Part shown: positions 1 to 9,052 of the stretch, piece by piece
Layout: the number at the start of each line of letters is the position of its first letter
How positions within the stretch are numbered: the stretch's first letter is position 1
Assembly (NCBI GenBank): GCA_944323825.1
Contig: CALUTY010000017.1
Span: 1 to 64,000 of the forward strand
Length of the DNA: 64,000 nucleotides
Reading direction: 5' to 3'
Source of the DNA: an uncultured Bacteroidales bacterium
GTDB taxonomy: Bacteria > Bacteroidota > Bacteroidia > Bacteroidales > UBA932
The notes under the pieces: generated by a model
What the model saw: the letters and a program-made list of their open reading frames with translations, nothing else
Told to the model about the DNA's origin: nothing
The model's database searches: none
Position numbers and translations under genes: made by a program

Positions 1-71
1 GCCCCTCGACTTGCATGTGTTAGGCCTGCCGCTAGCGTTCATCCTGAGCCAGGATCAAACTCTTCTTTGTA
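1..71 (-). rRNA. rrs: 16S ribosomal RNA, 5' end only
   Basis: Read on the minus strand, the first 71 bases hold the universal 16S start (AGAGTTTGATCCTGGCTCAG) followed by a Bacteroidales-type continuation (GATGAACGCTAGCGGCAGGC). The gene runs off the left edge, so only the 5' terminus is present. The mature 5' end is placed by analogy at about 71, a few bases before the AAGAAGAG stretch. The GCGGCAGGC wording is closer to Alistipes/Rikenellaceae-type 16S than to Bacteroides, which I recall as having GCTACAGGC at this place. Confidence 0.95.
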
Positions 72-276
72 TAACAAATCATAAATTTCTAAGCTCAATC
101 CATCGGCTTATGATTCAATCTCAAAAAGAATCAACGCTCTCTCTTATTGTTTCGGTACTTTTGCTTGTACTATAGTCTTTCAGTATTTTCAAAGAACACT
201 CAAAACACTTGATCCTCTTCCGTTTCAACCTCGTCAGAACCTGTTGGTTTGTCATGGTTATTTCCGAAATGGGCTG

Positions 277-307
277 CAAAGATACGGACTTTTTTCATCT
301 CTCCAAA
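277..307 (-). promoter_or_regulatory. rRNA operon promoter
   Basis: On the minus strand a TTTG (-33 box, 304-307) is followed after 19 nt by TATCTTTG (-7 box, 277-284), a full match to the Bacteroidetes promoter pattern. It points toward the 16S gene. The ~200 nt between it and the rRNA is the AT-rich pre-rRNA leader; I see no tRNA or protein gene in it. A weak plus-strand -7 box (CAACTTTG, 339-346) faces the other way, toward the chromate transporter. Confidence 0.75.
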
Positions 308-398
308 TTTTTTCGCAACTTTTTTCAAATATTTTTCTCAACTTTGCAGTCGGACCGTCCGGAACAGGCGGCTGAACAAAGTCTTTATCCTCACAGAC

Positions 399-953
399 AT
401 GGCATCTTACTGGCAGATTCTGATAGTGTTCGCAAAGATAGGGGCCTTCACAATAGGTGGAGGCTATGCCATGATACCCATCATCGAGAGCGAGATCATA
501 AAAAGAGGCTGGATCGAAGAAAAGGACTTCTCCGACATTCTGGCCCTTGCCCAATCCGCCCCGGGGCTGCTCGCCGTGAACATATCCATTTTCATAGGGT
601 ACAGGCTGAAAGGGGTAAAAGGGAGCATCGTGGCTACATTGGGCAGCATTTTCCCTTCATTTTTGATAATCCTGCTCATAGCCATGATATTTTCCGGATT
701 TCAGGATGACCCGATTGTGATACGGATTTTTCAGGGCATCAGACCCGTTGTGGTGGCCCTGATAGCCGTGCCTATGCTCCAGATGGCGAAAAAGGCAAAC
801 CGCAACTGGTTTTCCTGGACGATAAGCATAGCGACAATCTGTCTGGTGGCATTTCTGAAAGTGTCTCCGATATATATTCTGATAATTGTGACGGTCATTT
901 CATACACCGCAGCCAAATACCGTGACAGCGCACGGAAAAAGGAGGGCAGATGA
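399..953 (+). CDS. chrA: Chromate transporter subunit, first half (ChrA short-chain family)
   Basis: Predicted 184-residue inner-membrane protein of the CHR family, in the short form in which two separate ~180-residue proteins replace one long ChrA. Several hydrophobic helices are visible. The family signature GGGYAMIP is near residues 20-27 and QSAPGLLAVN near 52-61. The reading frame stays open back to about 249, but the upstream part is AT-rich leader and the ATG at 399 aligns with the family start. The stop overlaps the start of the next gene as ATGA, so the two halves are translationally coupled and probably form a heterodimer. CHR proteins expel chromate or take up related oxyanions; the real substrate here is unknown. 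Confidence 0.88.
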   Translation: MASYWQILIVFAKIGAFTIGGGYAMIPIIESEIIKRGWIEEKDFSDILALAQSAPGLLAVNISIFIGYRLKGVKGSIVATLGSIFPSFLIILLIAMIFSGFQDDPIVIRIFQGIRPVVVALIAVPMLQMAKKANRNWFSWTISIATICLVAFLKVSPIYILIIVTVISYTAAKYRDSARKKEGR

Positions 954-1498
954 TATATCTGGAACTGTTCACAACATTTTTCATGATCGGTCTGTTCACC
1001 ATAGGCGGAGGATATGCCATGCTCTCCCTCATCCAGGCCCAGGTGGTGACCATCCACAGCTGGATCGACGAGGACACCTTCACCGACATCGTCGCCATCT
1101 CGCAGATGACCCCGGGCCCCGTGGGGATAAACAGCGCCACCTATATAGGATATACGGTTCTCGAACAGTCGGGGGCATCGGAATTCATGTGCATCCTCGG
1201 CTCTTTCAGCACCACATTGGCGGTGGTCCTGCCGTCTTTCATCATTGTGCTGACAATCTGCAGGATGTATTCCCGGTTCCGCAGCAACAACATTTTCGGA
1301 AGCGTGATGGACGGTCTGAAACCTGCCGTGGCCGGGCTCATCGGGGCTGCAGCCATCACCCTGATGACAAAGGAGAATTTCCCGGACTGGAAAAGCTGGA
1401 TGCTGTTCGCCGCGGCCTTCATCGCCTCCTGGTGGGGAAAGGCCAATCCGATTGCGGTAATCATCGCCGGGGGAATATTGGGGCTTCTGCTATACTGA
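950..1498 (+). CDS. chrA: Chromate transporter subunit, second half (ChrA short-chain family)
   Basis: 182-residue membrane protein paralogous to the preceding gene. It has the same signatures at the same places (GGGYAMLS near residue 19, SQMTPGPVGIN near 51-61) and several hydrophobic segments. It starts inside the stop codon of the first half (ATGA overlap), the usual arrangement for paired short CHR proteins. Together they should make one functional anion transporter in the inner membrane. No regulator (ChrB or similar) is next to the pair. Substrate specificity cannot be read from sequence. Confidence 0.88.
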   Translation: MIYLELFTTFFMIGLFTIGGGYAMLSLIQAQVVTIHSWIDEDTFTDIVAISQMTPGPVGINSATYIGYTVLEQSGASEFMCILGSFSTTLAVVLPSFIIVLTICRMYSRFRSNNIFGSVMDGLKPAVAGLIGAAAITLMTKENFPDWKSWMLFAAAFIASWWGKANPIAVIIAGGILGLLLY

Positions 1499-1546
1499 CA
1501 TTCATTTCATTTTTCATTGTAACGGCAAAATGAATTGAAATTGTTA

Positions 1547-1554
1547 TATCTTTG
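1547..1554 (+). promoter_or_regulatory. Promoter -7 box of the AspT/YidE-type transporter gene
   Basis: TATCTTTG at 1547-1554 fits TAnnTTTG exactly. Transcription would start near 1560, which excludes the TTG at 1552 as a start codon and supports the ATG at 1579. No clear -33 TTTG is seen at the ideal distance. Confidence 0.55.
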
Positions 1555-1578
1555 CAGCCCTTTTCGGCAAGACAAAAA

Positions 1579-3249
1579 ATGAATTGGATTCAGGAAATAT
1601 TGTGCCAACCGTCAGTCATCCAGACTGTAATAGTGCTGTCCGTCGTGTCTGCGGCGGGGGTATATCTCGGCAAGTTGAAATTTTTCGGCATATCGTTGGG
1701 GGTCACCTTCGTCTTCTTTACAGGGATTGTGGCAAGCCATTTCGGGGTGAAAGTCAATCATGACATGCTCGCATTCGCACAGAATTTCGGACTTATACTG
1801 TTCATATACACCCTCGGGCTGCAGGTCGGACCGGGATTCTTCTCTTCACTGAAAAAAGGAGGGGTCAAACTGAACATGCTTTCTATGGGGGTGGTCTTTC
1901 TAGGCACACTTATGGCCCTTGTGCTGACATGGGCAACGGACATTCCCCTGTCCGACATGATGGGACTCCTGTCAGGAGCCGTGACCAACACCCCGATGCT
2001 CGGAGCCGCCCAGCAGGCCCTCCTTCAGGTGGACCCGGACAATGCAAAGGGAGCCACGGACATGGCGCTTGCCTGTGCAGTCGCCTATCCGCTGGGCGTG
2101 ATAGGGGTGATTTTGGCGATAATCGTCCTGAAAAAAGTCTTCAATGTGCAGGACAGCAAGGCTTCCCCGAAAGAGAATGCCACCAAGACATATGTGGCGG
2201 AATTTCTCGTAAGCAACCCGGCCATCTTCGGCAAGAGCATCAAGGAAGCCATGCACATGACTGACAGGCATTTCGTCATCTCAAGGATATGGAGGGACGG
2301 CAAGGTACGCATCCCGACCTCGGACACCCTGCTGCAGAAAGGCGACAAACTGCTTGTCGTTTCAGTGAAGGCAGATGTTGAAAACGCCACCGCCCTTTTC
2401 GGCGAACAGGAGTATGAGGAAGACTGGAACAAGGAGGACATCGACTGGAATGCCATTGACAGCCAGCTCATTTCCAGGCGCATCCTCGTCACACGCAACA
2501 AGATAAACGGAGTGAAGCTCGGCTCCCTGCGGCTGCGTAACCTCTACGGCATCAACATCACCCGTGTCAACAGGGCGGGAATCGACCTGCTCGCCTCTCC
2601 GGACCTCCATCTGCAGGTGGGAGACAAACTGACTATAGTGGGTGAGGCCAACTCGGTGAACAATGTGGGCAAACTGCTCGGAGACGAGGCGAAGCGGCTC
2701 AACAAGCCGAACCTGCTCGCCATCTTCATCGGCCTTGCCGTAGGCGTGTTCCTCGGGGCGATACCGCTCTCGATACCGGGCATGAGCACTCCGGTGAAGC
2801 TCGGCATAGCCGGAGGTCCTATAATCGTCGGTATCCTCATGGGAGCTTTCGGCCCGCGCATCCACCTGACCACCTACACGACGGAAAGCGCCAATCTCAT
2901 GATGAGGGAATTCGGTCTGGTCATCTACCTTGCCGGACTCGGACTCAACTCCGGAGAGCATTTCTTCGAAACGGTATTCAGGACTGAAGGCCTGATATGG
3001 GTCGCCATCGGCTTTGCCCTTGCCATAGTTCCCGTCCTGATCATGGGATGGATTGCCACAAAGTTCTGCAAGGTGGACTACGCCCACAATGTCGGAATGC
3101 TCTGCGGCAGCATGGCCAACCCGATGGCCCTCAACTATGCCAACACGACAGTGGCCGGTGACGAGCCGTCAGTCGCATACGCGACAGTCTACCCTCTGTC
3201 CATCTTCGTCAGGGTCATAACGGCCCAGCTGATACTGCTGATATTCTGA
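1579..3249 (+). CDS. AspT/YidE/YbjL-family putative transporter with two TrkA-C domains
   Basis: Integral membrane protein of about 556 residues. The architecture is an N-terminal block of helices (~1-190), two consecutive TrkA-C (RCK-C) cytoplasmic domains (~195-280 and ~295-375, each ending in a 'GDKL' turn), then a second helix block to the C-terminus. This is the layout of the aspartate:alanine exchanger superfamily, including E. coli YidE/YbjL and Bacteroides 'putative transporters'. In some members the TrkA-C domains bind small ligands that gate transport. The start is set by the -7 box at 1547-1554. The gene stands alone. The substrate is not deducible: AspT itself exchanges aspartate for alanine, but most homologues are uncharacterised. 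Confidence 0.85.
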   Translation: MNWIQEILCQPSVIQTVIVLSVVSAAGVYLGKLKFFGISLGVTFVFFTGIVASHFGVKVNHDMLAFAQNFGLILFIYTLGLQVGPGFFSSLKKGGVKLNMLSMGVVFLGTLMALVLTWATDIPLSDMMGLLSGAVTNTPMLGAAQQALLQVDPDNAKGATDMALACAVAYPLGVIGVILAIIVLKKVFNVQDSKASPKENATKTYVAEFLVSNPAIFGKSIKEAMHMTDRHFVISRIWRDGKVRIPTSDTLLQKGDKLLVVSVKADVENATALFGEQEYEEDWNKEDIDWNAIDSQLISRRILVTRNKINGVKLGSLRLRNLYGINITRVNRAGIDLLASPDLHLQVGDKLTIVGEANSVNNVGKLLGDEAKRLNKPNLLAIFIGLAVGVFLGAIPLSIPGMSTPVKLGIAGGPIIVGILMGAFGPRIHLTTYTTESANLMMREFGLVIYLAGLGLNSGEHFFETVFRTEGLIWVAIGFALAIVPVLIMGWIATKFCKVDYAHNVGMLCGSMANPMALNYANTTVAGDEPSVAYATVYPLSIFVRVITAQLILLIF

Positions 3250-3322
3250 TTGCGCATGCCCGGTTCCTGTGGAAAAATCCATGAAACAAACAGTCTGAAT
3301 TCCGGAACAATTGCGTATATTT

Positions 3323-3350
3323 ATCGGTTGAAATAATTCTGATAACCGAT
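3323..3350. promoter_or_regulatory. Inverted repeat touching the GH20 start codon
   Basis: ATCGGTT (3323-3329) and AACCGAT (3344-3350) are perfect 7-bp arms around a 14-nt loop, and the second arm abuts the ATG at 3351. A near-consensus -7 box (TATATTTA, 3316-3323) lies just upstream, so the repeat would occupy most of a very short 5' leader. It could be an operator or a translational hairpin; I cannot tell which. Confidence 0.4.
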
Positions 3351-5681
3351 ATGAACAAAGCCACGACACTCCTTGCAGCGGCAGCCCTGATGACTGCGGC
3401 AGTCGGCTGCAACAACACCGGCCAGGAACTGGCCATCATCCCTTATCCAAATTATGTAGAAACGCATTGCGGGACCTTCACCGCCTCAGGAGCGGAATTC
3501 CATTGCAGACCTGAAATCGGTGACAGGGAAAAGGAACTTATCTCCGGATTCGCATCAAGGCTTTCACTCGTCACAGGAAATGACAGCCGGATGACGGAAG
3601 GCGACGGCGGAAACGGATTCATCTTCATGACAGACAGTTCTCTTCCGGCAGAAGGATACGAAATCGACATCACAAAGAAAAAGGCCACTGTGAAGGCTTC
3701 TTCCTTCAACGGCTTCATCTATGCAATCGAGACTCTGAAACAGATGCTGCCGGTGGCCGTCTATGGAGAGGCCGAAGCTGCAGGAGAAGACTGGAGCCTG
3801 CCTTGCGTGACGATAAAGGACGCACCGCGCTTCAGCTACAGGGGCCAGCACATAGATGTGGCAAGGCACTTCTTCAGTACTGACGAAATGAAGAAGGTCA
3901 TCGACATGATGTGCATACACAAGATGAACACCCTGCACTGGCATCTGACGGACGACCAGGGCTGGAGAATAGAAATCAAGAAATATCCCCGCCTGACTGA
4001 GGTGGGTTCCATCAGGAAAGGCACTGTCGTCCAGAAGAACTGGGACCAGTACGACGGCATCCCTTACGGAGGATATTACACCCAGGAGCAGATAAAGGAT
4101 GTGATAGACTATGCAGCATCCAAGGGCATAACCATAATCCCTGAAATAGACCTGCCGGGCCACATGCTTGCCGCCTTGACTGCATATCCTGACCTCGGAT
4201 GCACCGGAGGCCCGTACGAAGTCTGGGGCAGATGGGGCGTTGCGGACGATGTGCTCTGCGCCGGCAAGGAAAAGACAATGCTCTTCCTTGAAGATGTATT
4301 GTCCGAAGTGGCAGACCTGTTTCCGTCAGAATATATCCACATCGGCGGCGACGAATGCCCTAAGGTGCGCTGGGAAAAATGCTCTGTATGCCAGGCCAAG
4401 ATCAAGGAGCTCGGACTTTCCGACACCGGAGAATACACTGCAGAACACTATCTCCAGAGCTATGTGATGGAAAGGATGGAGAAGTTCCTCGCCGGGAAAG
4501 GCAAAAAGATCATCGGTTGGGACGAAATCCTCGAAGGCACACCGGGACCGGATGCGACCATAATGTCATGGAGAGGCAGCGAAGGCGGCATCAAGGCATC
4601 CAAGATGGGACACGATGTGATAATGACCCCGAACTCCCACTTCTACTTCGACTACTACCAGGCACCGGACCCTTCGACAGAGCCGTTCGGCATAGGCGGA
4701 TATGTTCCGATTGAAAAGGTATATTCTTACGAGCCATACACCGAAGACATGGATGAGAATGCCAGGAAACACATCCTCGGGGTGCAGGCCAACCTGTGGA
4801 CCGAATATATCCGGGACAATGCCCATCTCGAATATATGCTCTACCCACGCCAGGCCGCCCTTGCGGAAGTCCAGTGGTGCCGCCCGGAAACAAAGGACTG
4901 GGACAGGTTCCTCAGCAGCCTGACCCATGAAGTGGCCATATATGACCTTCTCGGATACAACTTTGCCACCACGGCATTCCAAATCATCAGCAAGACCCGC
5001 CTCAACAAGGAGAAACATTGCGTGGAAGTGGTGCTGAGCACCCAGGGAGACGCCCCTATAAGATACACCCTCGACGGCACGGAACCGGGCCACGAATCAG
5101 CCCTATACACCAGGCCTATAGAAGTCAAGGGAGCCTGCACCGTCAAGGCCAAAGTGGAAAGGGACAACATGAAGACCACCGTCTGGAGCCAGGAATTCGT
5201 TGACAACAAGGCAATGGGAAGAAATGTGGAACTGCTCACCCAGCCTCGTGAAAAATACAGATACGGAGCACCGGATTCATTCGTAGACGGCATCAGGGGC
5301 GTGTTCCAGTACAGTTCAGGACAATGGGCCGGCTGGTACTCCGACCCTCTTGAAGCCAAGATAGAGATGGGAGGAGAAGTATCCTACAGCAGCGTGACAC
5401 TCGGGACGATGGTCATAAAGGACGAGGATGTATTCCCTCCGCTCAGTCTTGTTGTCAGCACTTCTGACGACGGAAGCAACTTCACTGAAGCAGGTAAAGT
5501 TGAAATCCCGATGGAGACAAGGACAAACCCTGACGGACTGCGTGAATACACCGTGACTTTCCCTGAAACTTCTGCAAGATATCTGAAAGTCGCAGCTGAG
5601 ACAGTCAGCGCCATGCCTTCTTGGCATGGCCGCGCCGGCTCTCCGGGATTCCTCTTCGTGGACGAAATCATAGTGAAATGA
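3351..5681 (+). CDS. GH20 beta-N-acetylhexosaminidase, lipoprotein
   Basis: 776-residue exported glycosidase that removes terminal beta-GlcNAc/GalNAc. A lipoprotein signal ends at Cys20 (MTAAVGC). An N-terminal GH20b-like domain (~25-155) is followed by the GH20 barrel (~160-515). The catalytic pair is Asp334-Glu335 in HIGGDECPK, and HWHLTDDQGWR near 200 is the other typical motif. A chitobiase-type C-terminal domain (~555-620; the YTLDGTEP motif) and a discoidin/F5-8-like domain (~640-776) follow. Family enzymes act by substrate-assisted catalysis on N-glycan, O-glycan or chitooligosaccharide ends. The neighbouring plus-strand gene and the GH18 locus 8 kb away suggest host-glycan foraging, but this gene is outside that operon. 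Confidence 0.93.
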   Translation: MNKATTLLAAAALMTAAVGCNNTGQELAIIPYPNYVETHCGTFTASGAEFHCRPEIGDREKELISGFASRLSLVTGNDSRMTEGDGGNGFIFMTDSSLPAEGYEIDITKKKATVKASSFNGFIYAIETLKQMLPVAVYGEAEAAGEDWSLPCVTIKDAPRFSYRGQHIDVARHFFSTDEMKKVIDMMCIHKMNTLHWHLTDDQGWRIEIKKYPRLTEVGSIRKGTVVQKNWDQYDGIPYGGYYTQEQIKDVIDYAASKGITIIPEIDLPGHMLAALTAYPDLGCTGGPYEVWGRWGVADDVLCAGKEKTMLFLEDVLSEVADLFPSEYIHIGGDECPKVRWEKCSVCQAKIKELGLSDTGEYTAEHYLQSYVMERMEKFLAGKGKKIIGWDEILEGTPGPDATIMSWRGSEGGIKASKMGHDVIMTPNSHFYFDYYQAPDPSTEPFGIGGYVPIEKVYSYEPYTEDMDENARKHILGVQANLWTEYIRDNAHLEYMLYPRQAALAEVQWCRPETKDWDRFLSSLTHEVAIYDLLGYNFATTAFQIISKTRLNKEKHCVEVVLSTQGDAPIRYTLDGTEPGHESALYTRPIEVKGACTVKAKVERDNMKTTVWSQEFVDNKAMGRNVELLTQPREKYRYGAPDSFVDGIRGVFQYSSGQWAGWYSDPLEAKIEMGGEVSYSSVTLGTMVIKDEDVFPPLSLVVSTSDDGSNFTEAGKVEIPMETRTNPDGLREYTVTFPETSARYLKVAAETVSAMPSWHGRAGSPGFLFVDEIIVK

Positions 5682-5727
5682 CAGTTCCTTAAGGGAAACA
5701 ACCTTAAGGAAGGCAAGAGACCTTACA

Positions 5728-6417
5728 ATGAACAGATTGTTCTCATTTATCATGATTGCCGGGTGTGCTGTTGTGCATCCGGCATTGTCCTTTGCCCTTG
5801 ACGGCAGTGAAAGAGCCACGGACAAGGGCGAGAAAGTACTCAGAATAGCGAGCTACAATGTGGGCGTATTCGGCAAGACCGAAGAAAGCAGCATTGACCT
5901 CATCGCCGGGATGATGAAGGAGCTCGAGCCGGACATGATAGCCTTGCAGGAGCTCGACAGTTGCGCCAACCGTTCCGGAAAAGACATCTTCCAGCTGGAG
6001 GAATTTGCAAAGGAGATGGGAGACTGGCACTACAGGTTTGCCCGCGCAATCCCGTTTGAAGGCGGCGGATACGGAACCGGAATGGCCATATCCCCGGTAT
6101 TCAATCCGACATCCTCGTTTTCAGTAAGCCTGCCGCAAGGTCAGGGAGCGGAAGCGAAAGACTGGACCATATTGTCCCCGCTGGATGCCACCATCCCGTC
6201 AACCTCCCCGAAAGAGTGCATCGACTACATAGCAATCCTGAACAACGGAGCGAAATATGAAACCGTCAAGGCAGAAGTGTGCCGCAGTTTCCTCTCCGGA
6301 AATGCAGCCACCGCCTCCGACCACCTCCCCGTTTTCGTTGAAGTCCGGCTTCTTCCTTCCACCTCACCTGCCAAAGCCGGGACAATGCAGATGATGAGGG
6401 CCCGCCAGACCCGATGA
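5728..6417 (+). CDS. Endonuclease/exonuclease/phosphatase-family protein with an internal deletion
   Basis: 229-residue secreted protein (signal peptide ending about SFA, residues 22-24). The N-terminal part has EEP hallmarks: RIASYNVG near 42-49, the metal-binding Glu in ALQELDS near 74-80, and YGTGMAI. The C-terminal part has the IDYIA strand and the SDHLPV active-site end. Between them, around residues 135-150, the middle of the fold is missing: Bacteroidales homologues have roughly 70 further residues there with the 'TH.S' and 'GD.N' catalytic motifs. The frame stays open across the join (GQGAEAK-DWTILSP), so this is an in-frame deletion rather than a frameshift. The protein is probably catalytically dead. 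It may be co-transcribed with the GH20 gene 46 nt upstream. Confidence 0.75.
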   Translation: MNRLFSFIMIAGCAVVHPALSFALDGSERATDKGEKVLRIASYNVGVFGKTEESSIDLIAGMMKELEPDMIALQELDSCANRSGKDIFQLEEFAKEMGDWHYRFARAIPFEGGGYGTGMAISPVFNPTSSFSVSLPQGQGAEAKDWTILSPLDATIPSTSPKECIDYIAILNNGAKYETVKAEVCRSFLSGNAATASDHLPVFVEVRLLPSTSPAKAGTMQMMRARQTR

Positions 6418-6452
6418 GCGTCTTCGGACCAGTGAAGTAAAAACATATTAAA

Positions 6453-6489
6453 GGACCGGGCTGACGATCTTGCGATCTGCAGCCCGGCC
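6453..6489. terminator. Bidirectional terminator hairpin
   Basis: GGACCGGGCTG (6453-6463) pairs with CAGCCCGGCC (6480-6489), with a further GATC/GATC pair inside. A/T-rich sequence lies on both sides. It separates the plus-strand EEP gene from the minus-strand tsf gene and could serve both. Confidence 0.75.
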
Positions 6490-6518
6490 CCAAAGTTTAA
6501 TTTTTATGAAAAACTTGA

Positions 6519-7514
6519 TTAGTCGTTGAGAGAGAATCTCTTGAAGGCAACCACCTTGGCATCTTTGTCGACGCTGGCGAGGAAGGCCTTCACGGAAGTC
6601 TTGCCGTCGCCCATCTGGTACTCCTGCTCTTCGAGGGTGTTTTCCTTGAAGAATTTGTTCAGACGGCCGTTGGCAATGTTGTTGACCATTGCCTCAGGAA
6701 GGCTTGCAGACTTCTCTGCAGACACGGTCTTGATGATCTCACGGGCCTTGTCAGCCTGCTCCTGTGTGAGCCAGCCCTTTGCAGTATTGGACTCGATATG
6801 AGCCTCGCTGTCTACATGCGCAGGGTTGATGCCTGCCTTTTCAAGGGCAGAGTTCACGGCTTTCTTCACAAGCTCCTCCTTGGTCTTCTCAACAGCCACT
6901 GCAAGCTCATTGTCAATGACGCTCTGAGGCACTGAATCCTTGTTGACTGCAACAGGGTTCATTGAAGCCACCTGCATTGCGATGCCCTTGCCTGCCTCTG
7001 CAGGAACTTCCTTGTTGAAGGCAACGATGGCACCGAGCTTGCCGTTGATCGTGTGGACATAAGATGAAATATAAGGAGCCTCAAGCTTGTCATAATAAGC
7101 GAGGGTGTGCTTTTCTCCGGTCTTTCCGGTCTGCTGTGTGATGACAGCCTCAACAGTCTGTCCGTCAGCTACAGTGCAGGCCTTGAGAGCCTCTGCATCA
7201 GCCGGGAAAGAAGCCATGGCTGCATCAGCTATGGCCTTCGCAGTAGCCTGGAACTCGGCATTCTTTGCCACGAAGTCCGTTTCACAGCTGAGACATATGA
7301 GGACAGCCTTGCCTCCGTTCACTTCAGCTATCACGGCACCCTCTGTGGTCTCGCGGTCAGCCCTCTTGGCGGCAACGAGCTTGCCTTTCTCACGGATGAT
7401 CTCCTGAGCCCTGGCATAGTCACCGTTGGCCTCTACAAGAGCCTTCTTGCAGTCCATCATTCCGGCACCGGTCATTTGACGCAGTTTCATTACGTCAGCT
7501 GCTTTGATTTCCAT
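6519..7514 (-). CDS. tsf: Elongation factor Ts
   Basis: 331-residue nucleotide exchange factor for EF-Tu. The N-terminal UBA-like segment carries the diagnostic LRQMTGAGMMDCKKALVEA. The core follows, including CETDFVAKN near residue 76 with the Asp-Phe pair that enters EF-Tu. Length is normal for Bacteroidales EF-Ts, which are longer than the 283-residue E. coli protein. It lies 40 nt downstream of rpsB, the conserved rpsB-tsf pair, and ends before the bidirectional hairpin at 6453-6489. Confidence 0.98.
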   Translation of the reverse strand: MEIKAADVMKLRQMTGAGMMDCKKALVEANGDYARAQEIIREKGKLVAAKRADRETTEGAVIAEVNGGKAVLICLSCETDFVAKNAEFQATAKAIADAAMASFPADAEALKACTVADGQTVEAVITQQTGKTGEKHTLAYYDKLEAPYISSYVHTINGKLGAIVAFNKEVPAEAGKGIAMQVASMNPVAVNKDSVPQSVIDNELAVAVEKTKEELVKKAVNSALEKAGINPAHVDSEAHIESNTAKGWLTQEQADKAREIIKTVSAEKSASLPEAMVNNIANGRLNKFFKENTLEEQEYQMGDGKTSVKAFLASVDKDAKVVAFKRFSLND

Positions 7515-7554
7515 TTTTGTTCAGAAAATTAGATTGTTTTACTTCCCGAAAGCA

Positions 7555-8436
7555 TTATTCGGCCTTAGCCTCGGCTGCAGGGGCTTCTGCTTCAGCTGCA
7601 GGAGCTTCCTCCTTTGCCGGAGCGGCATCAACGGCAGGAGCAGCCTCTTCTGCGGCCTCCTCCTTTGCAGCGCCTTTGCGTGCACGGAGTTTCTTTCCTG
7701 CAGGAGCCTTGTCTTCCGACTGCTCCGGAACTTCCTTCTCCTTCTCGAGCTTCCTTTCGTTCAGCCCCTCTGCGATGGCACCGCATACCACATCCATGAT
7801 CAGAGCGATGGACTTGGCGCCGTCATCATTGGCCGGGATCACATAATCAATCGGAGTAGGGTCGCAACAAGTATCAACCATGGCGATCACCGGTATGTTA
7901 AGACGGTTTGCCTCTTTTACGGCATTCATCTCTTTCTGTACGTCCACTACGAAAAGTGCTGAAGGGAGACGGCTCAGATCCTTGATTGAACCGAGATTCT
8001 TCTCCAGTTTGGCCCTCTGGCGGGTCACCTGAAGACGCTCACGCTTTGCGAGAGTATCGAAAGTGCCATCTTCAATCATCTTGTCGATGGTATTCATCTT
8101 CTTGACAGCCTTGCGGATGGTCGGGAAATTGGTGAGCATTCCGCCCGGCCACCTTTCTGTCACATACGGCATGTTGACAGCTGCCGCCTTCTCAGCGACA
8201 ATGTCCTTTGCCTGTTTCTTTGTAGCGACGAAGAGAATCTTGCGGCCTGAACGCGCAAGCTGCTTCAGCACATTGGAAGCCTCTTCGATCTTTACTATAC
8301 TTTTATGCAGGTCGATGATATGGGTTCCGTTCTTCTGGTCAAAGATATATGGGGCCATTTTCGGATTCCATTTTCTCGCCAAGTGTCCGAAGTGAACACC
8401 TGCATCAAGCAATTCCTGGAAATTTGTTCTTGGCAT
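7555..8436 (-). CDS. rpsB: 30S ribosomal protein S2
   Basis: 293-residue S2, starting MPRTNFQELLDAGVHFGHLARKWNPKM as in Bacteroidetes. The S2 core fills about residues 1-230. The C-terminal ~60 residues are an Ala/Glu/Pro/Lys-rich extension (repeats such as APAAEA), absent from the 241-residue E. coli protein but common in this phylum; it is probably disordered. It heads the rpsB-tsf pair. The 219-nt upstream gap to rpsI may hold a leader (see 8437-8655). Confidence 0.98.
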   Translation of the reverse strand: MPRTNFQELLDAGVHFGHLARKWNPKMAPYIFDQKNGTHIIDLHKSIVKIEEASNVLKQLARSGRKILFVATKKQAKDIVAEKAAAVNMPYVTERWPGGMLTNFPTIRKAVKKMNTIDKMIEDGTFDTLAKRERLQVTRQRAKLEKNLGSIKDLSRLPSALFVVDVQKEMNAVKEANRLNIPVIAMVDTCCDPTPIDYVIPANDDGAKSIALIMDVVCGAIAEGLNERKLEKEKEVPEQSEDKAPAGKKLRARKGAAKEEAAEEAAPAVDAAPAKEEAPAAEAEAPAAEAKAE

Positions 8437-8655
8437 TGTTTTTAATTTTTACTTGTTCTTTAATTTCCCTCCAGGTCTTTGCCGGTTCCCTGTCGGGGCT
8501 CTTTTCTTCAACCGGTGAGCAGCGGCCTTGCCGGTCTCTCCGATTTTCCGCAGCCACGGCAAACTCAGGCAGCCACGGCGGATTCACACCCGCAGCATGG
8601 GTCCCGAAATTTTGTTCCGGACTGTGCTTTTCTGCAAATCAACAGATAAGAACGA
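8437..8655 (-). other. Non-coding gap / possible leader between rpsI and rpsB
   Basis: 219 nt between the rpsI stop and the rpsB start, long for this cluster. It contains an inverted repeat (CCGGTT 8482-8487, AACCGG 8510-8515) and a duplicated GCCGTGGCTGC (minus strand). It may be the 5' untranslated leader of rpsB-tsf. A 60-codon frame crosses it on the minus strand but resembles nothing and has no ribosome-binding context. I could not match it to a known riboswitch or r-protein leader. Confidence 0.35.
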
Positions 8656-9045
8656 TTAACGTTTGCTGAACTGGAAGCGTTTACGTGCACCAGGCTGACC
8701 AGGCTTCTTCCTCTCGACTTCACGAGCATCACGGGTAAGGAATCCGGCGGCCTTGAGGGTAGCGCGATAAGCCTCTTTGTCCACCTCGCAAAGTGCGCGG
8801 GCGATGCCGAGTCTCATTGCTTCTGCCTGACCTTTGATTCCGCCTCCGTCGATGTTGGCCTTTACGTCAAACTGAGCTGCCGTGCCTGTAACTTCAAAAG
8901 GCTGGTTCACAATGTAACGGAGAGCATCCTCAGCGAAATATTCGTTGAGGTCACGGCCGTTGATCGTGATGTTACCTTTGCCAGGCACGAGATAAACGCG
9001 TGCGACTGCTGATTTACGTCTTCCAAGGGCGTTTACTTGTTTCAT
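8656..9045 (-). CDS. rpsI: 30S ribosomal protein S9
   Basis: 129 residues, full length. Starts [19 protein letters not shown] and ends in the conserved basic tail [18 protein letters not shown], which contacts P-site tRNA. It follows rplM by 7 nt, the near-universal rplM-rpsI pair. Confidence 0.98.
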   Translation of the reverse strand: MKQVNALGRRKSAVARVYLVPGKGNITINGRDLNEYFAEDALRYIVNQPFEVTGTAAQFDVKANIDGGGIKGQAEAMRLGIARALCEVDKEAYRATLKAAGFLTRDAREVERKKPGQPGARKRFQFSKR

Positions 9046-9052
9046 GCTCTGC

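Noticed and set aside
258..709. Short frames overlapping the chromate transporter start
   Set aside because: They lie in other frames of chrA and the rRNA leader without any start signal or homology.
1552..1578. TTG start giving nine extra residues to the AspT/YidE-type transporter
   Set aside because: The TTG is part of the -7 box; the ATG at 1579 is downstream of the predicted transcription start.
8437..8655. Cobalamin riboswitch upstream of rpsB
   Set aside because: A GTGTGAATCCGCC stretch is reminiscent of the B12-box region, but the other conserved blocks are absent and the downstream genes do not fit.
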